A stretch of DNA of 64,000 nt, from positions 3,245,583 through 3,309,582 of the forward strand of contig NC_092225.1 in assembly GCF_036320965.1 (NCBI RefSeq). Reading direction: 5' to 3'. The translations under genes and the position numbers were made by a program. The notes under the pieces were generated by a model that was not told the origin of the DNA, did no database searches, and worked only from the letters and a program-made list of their open reading frames with translations. This DNA comes from Panulirus ornatus (taxonomy: Eukaryota; Arthropoda; Malacostraca; Decapoda; Palinuridae). Shown here piece by piece: positions 1 to 10,776 of this stretch; the first letter of the stretch is position 1, and each line of letters starts with the position of its first letter.

Positions 1-1063
1 ACCCACTAAAGGGCTTAATTAAGGGACTAACCATTCTGACAATTTATATGTGATGGAGCCTACTGAACTCACTATGGGTCTTGTTGGAAAATTCTTTTTA
101 TGTGTTTTGATAGGTCCATACATATGTGGCAATGAAGGGGACAAAGATGACAAACTTTTGATAAGAGAAATGTTACCTTTCAACAACTTCATGTCTTTAT
201 TGAAGTGAGAATTAACTGCATCTAAGGGATTTTTACTAAGTTTAGAATATGTTGTGTTATCCTTTAGATCGTTCATTTTAGATAAATAGTTACTTTTGTC
301 TAAGATCACAACAGTGTTAGCTTTATCTGCTTTAGTAATATGTATATCCTTGTCTTTTTTTAAGGTGTTAATAGCTCTTATGAATCTTTTAGGGCAATTA
401 TCTTCAACTGGTTTTGACAACAGGCATACACTAAATCCTTACAGATATTAGTATCATCATTACTTAAATTACTGTATTTTCCTTACATTACAGAAAACTT
501 TGTGACATCAACACAGTTGGTTTCTCTGTTAGAGCAAAGAAAATTTAAAACATAGCTTAATGCACACAGGGAATCTTTATCTAGTTGTTTATTAGATAGG
601 TTTACCACAAAATATGGGTTTGTGTTCTTGGTCCATTCGCTGTTTTCAATAAGATGTTCAAACTTACGATTTAGTGACAATTGTAGCCTATTGCTTTCTT
701 TCCTTAATTAATCATAGCAATAATCCAACATCCGGTTATTCCATTGTGTCGGTATTGCCATTTGAAAGGCAAGTTCTTTCTCTCTTGAAATGCGAAAAGC
801 CTCCTCCATTTCAAGTTTCTTTAATTCAATGTTTTTCTTTAAAATAATATTTTGAAATTGGTCAAATGGTCGACCAAACAGCTGCAACAAACGTTGAGGT
901 AGGAAAGATCTTGGCATCACTTGTTCATCAAGGCATTTCCTAAGGAATTCAAAAAGTAATATCAGTTGTGAGCGTTGATTAGCGATTTGGAGAAAGCAGT
1001 AACGAAAGGAGAAAGTCCAGGACAGCTTGTAGAGAAGTGATAGAAGAGCCGTGTTTAATCCAT
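1..1063 (-). pseudogene. PLE polyprotein, 5' half (inverted copy)
   Basis: Minus-strand N-terminal region and start of the RT domain, cut by the window edge. Readable pieces are 920-708 (LPQRLLQLFGRPFDQFQ), 680-483 and 420-19 (CPKRFIRAINTLKKDKDIH, KADKANTVVIL, YGPIKTHKKNFPTRPIVSS). The usual start context is present at 1,063, but the third codon is a stop (ATG GAT TAA). Further stops and frameshifts separate the pieces. It corresponds to the first half of the element seen intact in frame at 19,035-20,060. The catalytic YVDD and the nuclease lie beyond the left edge of the window. Confidence 0.85.
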
Positions 1064-1136
1064 GTTGGAAAGGATCACAATTTTGCGCGTGATCAATATG
1101 TTCCTATGAGTCCACGGGGAAAAGGAAACACGAAAA

Positions 1137-1184
1137 GTTCCTAAGTGCACTTTCGTGTAACAATCACATCATCAGGAGAGACAC
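1137..1184 (-). ncRNA. Hammerhead-like segment of inverted PLE
   Basis: Read on the minus strand it carries CTGATGA, an AT-rich helix II, GAAA, then AGTGCACTT followed by AGGAAC, the same layout as in the plus-strand units. The helix I side is TCTC/AGGA rather than TCCC/GGGA. It lies between the nuclease stop and the next RT start, where PLE ribozymes are known to sit. Inferred from layout only. Confidence 0.4.
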
Positions 1185-1281
1185 AAGAGAGAAATATAAC
1201 AGCCAGTTGATATACATCGAAGAGACGAAGCTAGGGCGCCATTTGGTAAACATGTGATTGTCCAAAACATACATCGAGCGT

Positions 1282-1395
1282 TCAAAAACTTATCATTTTA
1301 GAAATCTTATCAACAATAAAGTTATCTAATTTCTTTAGACCATCATTGATATTAAGATTATAATTCTTTGTGTATTTAATAATAGAAGATTCAAT
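1282..1395 (-). pseudogene. GIY-YIG C-terminal remnant of the preceding inverted PLE copy
   Basis: The minus strand reads IIKYTKNYNLNI, a Lys/Asp-rich stretch and then ISF plus stop, the same C-terminus as in the plus-strand units. It shows that the inverted material was itself part of a head-to-tail tandem. It is truncated at 1,395, exactly where the orientation flips. Confidence 0.8.
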
Positions 1396-1870
1396 CAGGA
1401 ATTTACCAGAAAATTCTCTTGGATACATCTATAAAGTGCCTTGTGGAAACTGTGATAAATTGTATGATTGTCAGACTGGTAAGGATCTTTTTGTTAGACT
1501 TACGCAACATAAATATAGTATAAGATCGGGAGAAGAATCAAATGCCTTGTTTAATCATGTTAAAAATTATGATCATTGTATTGACTGGAGGAACGCCATC
1601 TCAGTTGTTAATTGTAACTCTATTACCAAGAAAAATATCATTGAATCTTCTATTATTAAATACTCATTGAATTATGATCTTGATATTAGTGATGGTCTAT
1701 ACAAATTAGATAACTTTATTGTTGATAAGATCTGTAAAATGATAAGTTATGAACGCTCGTTGCATGTGCTGGAAAATCACATGTTTACCAAATGGGGTCC
1801 TCGCTTCGTCTCTTCGATGTATATCAACACACTGTTATATTTCCCTCTTGTGTTTCCCCTGTTGATGTGA
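1396..1870 (+). pseudogene. GIY-YIG endonuclease domain of a 5'-truncated PLE copy
   Basis: Begins at the inversion junction with the nuclease linker (NLPENSLG) and runs through GYIYKVPCGNCDK, RLTQHKYSIRSGEES, FNHVKNYDHCIDW and SITKKNIIESSIIKY in one open frame. The frame opens upstream in chimeric inverted sequence. Both Cys of the C-x2-C pair and the two downstream His are present. The YVG part of the GIY-YIG core is changed to YDC, which probably abolishes activity. The normal stop is lost through a 1-bp deletion, so the frame runs on to 1,870 into the inter-unit region. Confidence 0.85.
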
Positions 1871-1897
1871 TTATTACAAAAGCGTCCTTGGGATCTT
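1849..1897 (+). ncRNA. Degenerate hammerhead-like segment before PLE unit 1
   Basis: Same position as in other units, but the core reads CCTGTTGATG and GAAA has become AAAA. A decayed version of the motif. Confidence 0.25.
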
Positions 1898-1968
1898 TTC
1901 GTGTTTCGTTTTCCCCGTGGACTGATAGGAATATCTTGATCAAACGCAAAATTGTGATCCTTTTCATC

Positions 1969-3835
1969 ATGGATTCCACACGGCTCTTCTATTACTTCTC
2001 TACAATCTGTCCTTGACTTTCTCCTTTCGTTACTGCTTTCTCCAAATCGCTAATCAACGCTCACCAACTGAATTTACGTTTTGAATTCCTTAGGAAATGC
2101 CTTGATGAACAAGTGATGCCAAGATCTCTCCTACTTCAACGTTTGTTGCAGCTGTCTGGTCGAACACTTGACTAATTTCAAAATATTATTTTAAAGAAAA
2201 ACTTTGAATCAAAGAAACTTAAAATGGAGGAGGCTTTTCGCATTACAAGAGAGAAGATACGCGCCTTTCAAATGGAAATATCGATACACTGGAAGAACTG
2301 GATGTTGGACTATTGCTATGATGAATTAAGGAGGAAAGAACGCAATAGACTACAATTATCACTAAATCGTAAGTTGGACCATCTTATTGAAAACAGCGTA
2401 TCTATTTCCTTCATTGCCATATGAATATGGACTTTCCGAAACACCTAAACAGAATTTTACAGCAAGAGCTAGAGTGAGTTCAGCGTGGTTCATCACATAT
2501 AAATTGTCAAAACGGTTAGTTTCTTTATTAAGCCCTTTAGTGGGTAAGGTATCAAATTCTAATATCATGAACAATGTAGTTTTAGTCAACAAGCTAAACA
2601 ATATCAATGTTAATTTTGATTTCAACCAAGTTAGCTTTCATGTTTCATCACTTTTCTGTAAAGTTCCAGTTGATGACCTTTTTTGAATGTTTATTTGATG
2701 TCTTGGATGATATTCATTTACGTGTTTCAAAGTCTAATTTCATTGAACTGATAAAATTGTGTATAAAAGACTGTGTAATTCAATTTCATTTTGATTATTA
2801 TGCTCAAAAATTTGGTATGGCAATGGGTAACCCTCTTTCACCTGTACTAAAGAATCTTTATATGAAATTTTTTGAAACAAAATTACTAAAGGATATCGTA
2901 TCTTCTAGTGGAATTTGGTTTAGGTAAGTCGATGATGTTCTTTGTGTTTGGCCAACAAATGAAAATTTAAAAATATTTCTGCCCTTACTTAATTTAGTAC
3001 CTTCCATCAAATCTACTGCAGAAAATGAAAATAATGGTATGTTACTATTTCTAGATTGCATGATCCAAGGACAAGGAAACAAGTTTAAGTTTAGCATATA
3101 CAGAAAGCCCATCAATCCATTATTAATCCATCCAAAAGCCCATATATCCATTATTACTCATCTCAACATGACAGAGTTGAATTATTATCATTTCAATCTA
3201 TGTTCCTTAGGGCAATACGTATTTGCAGTCCAGAGTTTATTGATGATGAGTTTGAGCAGATATATTCTATTGGATCTAAGTTAAAGTACGCTATATCTTT
3301 CACTGATAAATCCCTTACGTTAACAAAGAAATCATTTTATAGAGTTGAGCCCAAAACTCCCATTGACACCAAGAATTTTTTAGTTCTCCCTTTAGATAAT
3401 AATTTCACTTTGTTTCCCACGTTGCTTAATTCCTTTATTCCTTAATTGCTTTTAGCAACAATAACACTAAAAAGAATATATCAATCACGAATTCACCAAA
3501 AAAAAGTCTGTTGGATGCATCTATAAAGTGCCTTGTGGAAACTGTGATAAATTTTATGTTGGTCAGACTGGTAAGAATCTTTTTGTTAGACTTAAGCAAC
3601 ATAAATATAATATAAGAACGGGGCAAGAATCAAATGCCTTGTTTAATCAGTTAAAAACTATGATCATTATATTGACTAGAGCAACGCCATCTCAGCTATT
3701 AACTCTATTACCAAGAGAAATATCATGGAATCTTCCATTATTAAATACACAAAGAATTATAATCTTAATATTAGTGATGGTCTATACATATTACATAACT
3801 TTATTGTTTATAAGATGTGTAAAATGATAAGTTAA
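1969..3835 (+). pseudogene. PLE unit 1 polyprotein (RT + GIY-YIG), broken
   Basis: Starts at the ATG that begins MDSTRLFYYFST and has a stop in the first 20 codons (CCT TGA). At about 2,397 the sequence jumps from the N-terminal segment ending LIENS directly to PSLPYEYGLSETPKQN, a deletion of about 0.5 kb relative to unit 8 that removes the KADK fingers region. RT pieces follow: FHVSSLFCKVP, a frameshift near 2,690, then FGMAMGNPLSPVL. The catalytic box reads stop-VDDV because TAT became TAA at about 2,930. The nuclease (3,505-3,835) keeps CGNCDKFYVGQTG but is frameshifted near 3,650 by a 2-bp loss. No product is expected. Confidence 0.88.
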
Positions 3836-3933
3836 TGAACGTTCGTTGTATGTTTTGGACAATCGCATGTTTCCCAAATGGCGTTAGCTTCGTCTCTTCG
3901 ATGTATATCAACTGACTGTTATATTTCTCTCTT

Positions 3934-3988
3934 GTGTCTCAACTGGTGATGTGATTATTACACGAAAGTGCACTTGGGAACTTTTCGT
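3934..3988 (+). ncRNA. Hammerhead-like segment before PLE unit 2
   Basis: Core variant CTGGTGA, then an AT-rich stem-loop, CGAAA, AGTGCACTT and GGGAAC. The helix I partner upstream is changed (CTCAA for CTCCC). The alternative hairpin ACACGAAAG/CTTTTCGTGT is intact. Confidence 0.35.
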
Positions 3989-4052
3989 GTTTCATTTTCC
4001 CCGTGGACTCAGGAATATCTTGATCACGCGCAAAATTGTGATCCTTTTCAAC

Positions 4053-5594
4053 ATGGATTCCACACGGCTCTTCTATAACTTTTCTAGAAGTTGTCCTGGA
4101 CTTTCTCCTTTCGTTACTGCTTTCTCCAAATCGCTAATCAAAGCTTACTATCTGAAGTTACGTTTTGAATTCCTTAGGAAATGCCTTGATGAATAAGTGA
4201 TGCTAAGATATGTCCTACCTCAACGTTTGTTGCAGCTCTCCTGTCGACCACTTGACCAATTTCAAAATATTATTTCAAAGAAAAACATTGAATTAAAGAA
4301 ACTTGAAATGTATTAGGCTTTTCGCATTTCAAGAGAGAAGAAACGTGCCTTTCAAATGGCAATACCGACACATTGGAAGAACCGGATGTTGGACTATTGC
4401 TATAATGAATTTAGGAAAGAACGCAATTGGCTACAATTGTCACTAAATCGTAAGTTGGACTATCTAATTGAAAACAGCGACTGGGACATGAACACAAACG
4501 CATCTTTTGTGGTAAACCTGTCTAATAAGCAACTAGATAAAGATTCCTTGTGTGCACGAGGCTCTGGTTTAAGTATTGTTTGCTCTAATAGAGAAGCCAG
4601 CTGTGTTGATGTCAGAAAGTCTTTTTGTAATTTAGAAAAATGCAGTAATTTAAGTAATGATGATATTGATATCTGCAAGGGTTTACTGTATGCCATTTTG
4701 TCAAACCCAGTCGAAGCTAATTCCCCTAAAAGATTCATAATAGCTATTAACACCTTAAAAAAAGACAAAGATATACATATTACCAAAGCAGATAACGGTA
4801 ACACTGTTGTGATTTTAGACATCCATGATTACTCATCTCAACATAACAGTGTTAAATTATCATCATTTTAATCAATGTTCCTTAGTGCATTACGTATTTC
4901 CAGTCCAGAATTTATTGATGATGAGTTTGAGGAGATATATTCAATTGGATCTAAGTTAAAGTACCCTAGATCTTTCATTGATAAATCCCTTAAGTTAGCA
5001 AAGAAATCATTTTAGAGAGTTGAGCCCAAACCTCCCATTGACACCAAGAATCTTTTAGTTCTCCCTTTTAATAATAATTTCACTTTGCTTCCCATGTTGC
5101 TTAAATCCTTTAATGTAAATGTTGCCTTTAGCTAAAATACTATAAATAATATCTTAATCAGGAATTCACCAGAAAATTCTCTTGGATACATCTATAAAGT
5201 GCCGTGTGGAAACTGTGATGAATTTTATGTTGGTCAGACTGGTAAGGATCTTTCTGTTAGACTTAAGCAACATAAATGTAGTGTAAGAATGGGACCAGAA
5301 TCAAATGCCTTGTTTAATCATGTTACAAACTATGATCATTGTATTGACTGTAGCAACGCCATATCAGTTATTAACCCTAACTCTATCACCAAAAGAAATA
5401 TCATTGAATCTTCTATTATCAAATACACAAAGAATTATAATCTTATTATTAATGATTGTCTATACAAATTATATACCTTTATTGTTGATAAGAATTGTAA
5501 AATAATAAAATATGAACGCTCGTTTTATGTTTTGGACAATCACATGTTTACCAGATGGCGTCCTAGCTTCGTCTCTTCGATGTATATCAACTAA
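4053..5594 (+). pseudogene. PLE unit 2 polyprotein lacking the RT core, intact nuclease
   Basis: The N-terminal region (4,053-4,821) reads through TKADNGNTVVILD with stops at about 4,193 (CAA to TAA) and 4,313 (GAG to TAG). At 4,822 it is fused directly to the thumb (YSSQHNSVKLSSF), a deletion of about 0.9 kb relative to unit 8 that takes out the whole catalytic palm including MGNPLSP and YVDD. Two more stops follow, at about 4,870 and 5,013. The GIY-YIG domain (5,175-5,594) is uninterrupted and keeps CGNCDEFYVGQTG, KQHK, FNHVTNYDHC and IIESSIIKY. Its normal stop is lost, so about 30 extra codons follow. Confidence 0.88.
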
Positions 5595-5613
5595 ATGTTA
5601 TAATTCTCTCTCT

Positions 5614-5671
5614 TGTGTCTCCCCTGATGATGTAATTATTACATGAAAGTTCACTTGGGAAATTTTCATGT
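5614..5671 (+). ncRNA. Hammerhead-like segment before PLE unit 3 (compensatory variant)
   Basis: CTCCC-CTGATGA, helix II TGTAA/TTACA (fully Watson-Crick here), TGAAA, AGTTCACTT, GGGAAA. It is the only unit where ACACGAAAG has become ACATGAAAG together with TTTTCGTG becoming TTTTCATG. That paired C-to-T and G-to-A change keeps the alternative hairpin. Confidence 0.45.
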
Positions 5672-5735
5672 TTCATTTTCCCCGTGGACTCTTGGGAACA
5701 TCTTGTTTACGCGGAAAATAAAGATCCTTTCCTAC

Positions 5736-8115
5736 TTGGATTCCACACGGCTCTTCTATTACTTCTCGACAAGCTGTAATGGAATTTCTTCATTTGTTAT
5801 TTCTTTCTCCAAAATGCTAATCAAGGCTTACCAACTTAAGTTACGTTTTGAATTCCTTAGGAAATGCCTTGATGAACAAGTGATGCGAAGATCTGTCCTA
5901 CCTCAACGTTTGTTGCAGCTGTCTGGTCGACCAATTGACCAATTTCAAAATATCATTTTAACGACAAACATTGAATTAAAGAAACTTGAAATGGAGCAGG
6001 CTTTTCGCATTTCAAGTGAGAAGAAACATGCCTTTAAATGGCAATACTGACATATTGGAAGAACCGAATATTGGAGTATTGCTATGATGAATTAAGGAAT
6101 GAACGCAATAGGCTACAATTGTCATTAAATCCTAAATTGGACCATCTTATTGAAAACAGCGACTGGACCATCTTTTGTGGTAAACCTCTCTAATGAACAA
6201 GATAAAGATTCCTTTTGTGCATTAGGCTATGGTTTAAGTTTTATGTGCTCTATCAGAGAAGCCACCTGTGTTGGTATCAAAAAGTCTTTTTGGAATTTAG
6301 AAAAATACAGTAATTTAAGTAATGATGATATTAATATCTGTAAGGTTTTAGTGTATGCCAGTTTGTCAAAACCAGTGGAAGCTAATTGCCCTAAAAGATT
6401 CATAAGAGTTATTAACAAATTAAAAAAAGACAAGGATATACCTATTACTAGAGCAGATAAGGCTAACACAACACATTTTAAACTTAGTAAAATCCCTTAG
6501 AAGGAGTTAATTCTCACTTAGATAAAGAAATGAAGTTGTTGTTCAAGGGTAACATTTCTCTTATCAAAAGTTTGTCATCTTTGTCCCGTTCATTGCCATG
6601 TATGTATGGACTCATCAAAACAAATAAAAACAATTTTCCAGGAAGATCTATAGTGAGTTCAGTAGGCTCCAACACATATAAATTGTCAAAATGCTTAGTT
6701 TGTTTATTAAGCCTTTTAGTGGGTAAGGTAACAAATTCTAATATCATGAACAATATAGATTTAGTAACTAGCTAAACATTATCAATGTTAATTTTGATTT
6801 CAAACTAGTTAGCTTTGATTTTTCTTTAATTTCCACTAAAGTTCCAGTTGATGACCTTTTATAATATCTATTTGATGTCTTGGATGATATTCCTTTACCT
6901 GTTTCAAAGTCTAATTTAATTGAACTGATAAAATAGTGTATAAAGACTGTGCATTTCAATTTGATGGAGATTACTATGCTCAAAAATTTGGTATGGTAAT
7001 GGGTAACCCATTTTCAATTTTACTAAGTAATCTTTATATGGAATTATTTTTGAAACAATTTTTATAAAGGATATCTTACTTTTTAATGCAATTCTGTTTA
7101 GGTATGTAGATAATGTTCTTTGTATTTGGCAAAAAAATGAAAATTATCAAATATTTCTCCCCGAACTTAACAATTTAGTACCTTCCATCAAATTCACTGT
7201 AGAAAATGAAAATAATGGTATGTTACCATTTATAGATTCCATGATCCATAGACAAGGAAACAAGTTTAAGTTTACCATATACAGAAAACCCACCAATGTA
7301 CGCTCAAATATCCATAAATACTCATCTCAACGTAACAGAGTTAAATTATCATCATTTCAATTAATGTTCCTTAGGGCATTACGTATTTGCAGTCCAAAGT
7401 TTATTGATGATGAGTTTGAGGAGATATATTCAATTGGATCTAAGTTAAAGTACCCTAGATCTTTCATTGATAAATCCCTTGAGTTAGCAAAGAAATCACT
7501 TTATAGAGTTGATCCCAAACCTCCCATTGACACCACAATCTTTTAGTTCTCCCTTTTAATAATAATTTTACTTTGCTTCCCATGTTCCTTAAATCCATTA
7601 ATGTAAATGTTGCCTTTAGCTACAATAATACTATAAAGAATATCTTAATCAGGAATTCACCAGAAAATTCTCTTGGATACATCTATGAAGTGCCGTGTGG
7701 AAAGTGTGATAAATTTTATGTTGGTCAGACTGGTAAGGGTCTTTCAGTTAGACTTAAGTAACATGAATATAGTATAAGAACGGGAGAAGAATCAAATGCC
7801 TTGTTTAATCAAGTTAAAATCTATGGTCATTGTATTGACTTGAGCAACGCCATCTCAGTTATTAACTCTAACTCTATTACCAAAAGAAATATCATTGAAT
7901 CTTCTATTATTAAATACACAAAGAATTATAATCTTGATATTAGTAATTGTCTATACAAATTAGATAACTTTTTTGTTGATAAGATTTGTAAAATGATGTT
8001 TATGAACGCTCGTTTTATATTTTGGACAAGCACATGTTTACCAAATGGCGTCCTAGCTTCTTCTTTTCGATGTATATCATCGGACTGTTATAAATCTCTC
8101 TTGTGTCTCCCCTGA
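5736..8115 (+). pseudogene. PLE unit 3 polyprotein, heavily decayed
   Basis: The start codon is TTG at the MDST position. Frame 5,643-6,050 covers the N-terminal segment. A 1-bp loss at about 6,035 and a 14-bp loss at about 6,170 shift the frame. Near 6,470 the fingers region jumps from KADKAN to the downstream TTHFKLSK, losing the VVILDKSNYLSKMN block. RT palm pieces occur at 6,530-7,250 with multiple frameshifts. The catalytic box is YVDN (7,101-7,112), with the second Asp replaced by Asn. The nuclease (7,650-8,000) has a stop at 7,759 in KQH and otherwise keeps CGKCDKFYVGQTG and IIESSIIKYTKNYNL. Confidence 0.87.
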
Positions 8116-8157
8116 TGATGTGATTATTACACGAAAGTTCACTTGGGAACTTTTCGT
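8105..8157 (+). ncRNA. Hammerhead ribozyme-like motif before PLE unit 4 (reference copy)
   Basis: Layout: helix I strand GTCTCCC (8,105-8,111), CTGATGA (8,112-8,118), stem-loop TGTGA-TTA-TTACA, one extra C, GAAA (8,133-8,136), short helix III AGT-TC-ACT, cleavage-site-like CTT (8,142-8,144), and helix I return strand GGGAAC (8,145-8,150). The last strand pairs with GT(C)TCCC. The NUH rule is met (CUU), although natural ribozymes favour GUC. The extra nucleotide before GAAA is non-canonical. PLEs are known to encode type I hammerheads in their pseudo-LTRs; activity here is inference. Confidence 0.48.
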
Positions 8158-8223
8158 GTTTCATTTTCCCCGTGGACTCATAGGAATATCTTGTTCAAGC
8201 GCAAAATAAAGATCCTTTCCTAG

Positions 8224-10559
8224 TTGGATTACACACGGCTCTTGTATTACTTCTCGACAAGCTGTAGTAGACTTTCTTCTTTTGTTATTGCTTTCTCCAA
8301 ATCGCTAATCAAGGCTCACCAACTGAAGTTACTTTTTGAATTTCTTAGGAAATGCCTTGATGAAGAAGTGATGCCAAGATCTGTCCTACCTCAACGTTTG
8401 TTGCAGGTGTCTGGTCGACCAACTGACCAATTTCAAAATATTATTTTAAAGAAAAACATTGAATTAAAGAAACTTGAAATGGAGGAGGCTTTTCGCATTT
8501 CAATAGAGAAGATTTGTGCCTTTGAAATGGCAATACCAACACATTGGAAGAACCGAATGCTGGACTATTGCTATGATGAATTAAGGAATGAACGCAATAG
8601 GCTACAATTGTCACTAAATCGTAAGTTGGACCATCTTATTGAAAACAGCGACCAACAACACATACGCATCTTTTGTGGTAAAGCTGTCTAATAAACAACT
8701 AGATAAAGATTACTTGTGTGCATTAGGCTGTGGTTTTTTGTGTGCTCTAACAGAAAAGCCAGCTGTGTTGATGCCACAAAGTCTTTTTGTTATTTAGAAA
8801 AATACAGTAATTTAAGTAATGATGATATTAATATCTGTAAGGGTTTAGTGTATGCCAGTTTTTGAAAATCAGTGGAAGCTAATTGCCTTAAAAGATTCAA
8901 AAGAGCTAATTATTAACACCTTAAAAAAAGAAAAGGATATACATATTTCTAGGCTAACACTTTTGTGATTTTAGGTAAAAGTAACTCTTTATCTAAAACG
9001 AATGATCTTCTAAATGACAACACAACATTTTCTAAACTTAGTAAAAATCCCTTAGAAGCAGTTAATTCTCACTTCAATAACGAAATGAAGTTGTTGTTGA
9101 AAGGTAACATTTCTCTTATCAAAAGTTTGTCATATTTATCCCCTTCATTGCCATATATGTATGGACTTATCAAAACACATAAACAGAATTTTCCAGAAAC
9201 AGCTATAGTGAGTTCAGTAGGCTGCATCACATACAAATTGTTAAAATGATTAGTTTTTTATTAAGCTATTTAGTGGGTGAGGTATCAAATTCTGATATCA
9301 TGAACAATGTAGATTTAGTCAACAAGCTAAACAATATCAATGTTGATTTCGATTTCAAACTAGTTAGCTTTGGCGTTTCCTGAAATTTACACTAAAGTTT
9401 CAGTTAATGACATTTTAGAATATTAATTTGATGTCTTGGATGATATTCATTTAATTGTTTAAAAATCAAATTTCACTGAACTGATAAAATTGTGTATAAA
9501 AGACTGTATTTCAATTTAATGGATATTATTATGCTGAAAGAGTTGGTATGGCAATGGGTAACCCTCTTTCACTTGTATTAGATAATCTTTATATGGAACT
9601 TTTTGAATTAAAATCACTGAAGGATATCTTACCTTCTGATGCGATTTGGTTTAGGTATATAGATGATGTTCTTGTGTTTGGCTAACAAATGAAAATTTTC
9701 AAATATTTCTCCCCTTTCTTAAAAATGTAGTACCTTCCATCAAGTTAGCTGTAGAAAATGAAAAAAAATGGTATGTTACCATCTTTATATTGCATGATCC
9801 ATACACAAGGAAACAAGTTTAAGTTTACCATATACAGAAAACCCAATAATGTATGCTCATATACCCATTATTACTCATCTCAACATGAGAGAGTTAAATT
9901 ATCATCATTTCAATTATGTTCCTTAGGGCATTACGTATTTGCAGTCCAGAGTTTATTGACGATGAGTTTGAGAAGTTGTATTCTATGGATGTAAGTTAAA
10001 GTACCCTAGATCTTTCATTGATAAATCCTTTAAGTTAGGAAAGAAATCATTTTATAGAGTTGAACCCAAACCTCCCATTGACACTAAGAAACTTTTAGTT
10101 CTCCCTTTCAATAATAATTTCACTTTGCTTCCCACATTCCTTAAATCCTTTAATGTAAATGTTGCCTTTAGCAACAATAATACTATAAAGAATATCTTAA
10201 TCGCGAATTCACCAGAAAATTCTCTTGGATGCATCTATAAAGTGCCTTGTAGAAACTGTGATAAATTTTACGTTGGTCAGACTGGTAAGGATCTTTCTGT
10301 TAGACTTAAGCAACATAAATATACTATAAGAACGGGACAAGAATCAAATGCCTTGTTTAATCATGTTAAAATCTATGATCATTATATTGACTCGAGCAAC
10401 GCTATCTCAGTTATTAACTCTAACTCTATTACCAAAAGAAATATCATTGAATCTTCTATTCTTGAATACACAAAGAATTATAATCTTAATATTAGCGATG
10501 GCCTACACAAATTAAATAACTTTATTGTTGACAAGATTTACGAAATTATAAGTTTATGA
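8224..10559 (+). pseudogene. PLE unit 4 polyprotein, intact nuclease domain
   Basis: TTG stands in place of the usual ATG. The N-terminal frame 8,224-8,691 covers RFEFLRKCLDEE-type sequence and LPQRLLQVSGRPTDQFQ, and is shifted at about 8,660. The RT fingers are readable at 8,965-9,249 (YGLIKTHKQNFPETAIVSS) and end in a stop. The palm carries FRYIDDVLV with a 1-bp loss right after YIDD (about 9,672). The thumb is shifted at about 9,765 by an A-run. From 10,125 to 10,559 the thumb end plus the GIY-YIG domain form one clean frame ending at the family stop (ISL). It has CRNC instead of CGNC, and DHY in place of DHC. Confidence 0.88.
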
Positions 10560-10657
10560 ACGCTCGTTTTAAGTTTTGAACAATTACATATTTACCAAAT
10601 GGCGTCCTAGCTTCGTCTCTTCGATGTATATCAACTACTGTTATAATTCTCTCTTGT

Positions 10658-10714
10658 GTCTCCCCTGATGATGTGATTATTACAAGAAAGCTCACTTGGG
10701 AACTTTTCGTGTTT
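10658..10714 (+). ncRNA. Hammerhead-like segment before PLE unit 5
   Basis: CTCCC-CTGATGA, helix II, AAGAAA, AGCTCACTT, GGGAAC. The alternative hairpin has one mismatch (ACAAGAAAG against CTTTTCGTGT). Confidence 0.4.
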
Positions 10715-10776
10715 CATTTTCCCCGTGCACTCATAGGAATATCTTAATCACGAGCAAAATAAAGATCCTTTCCTAC

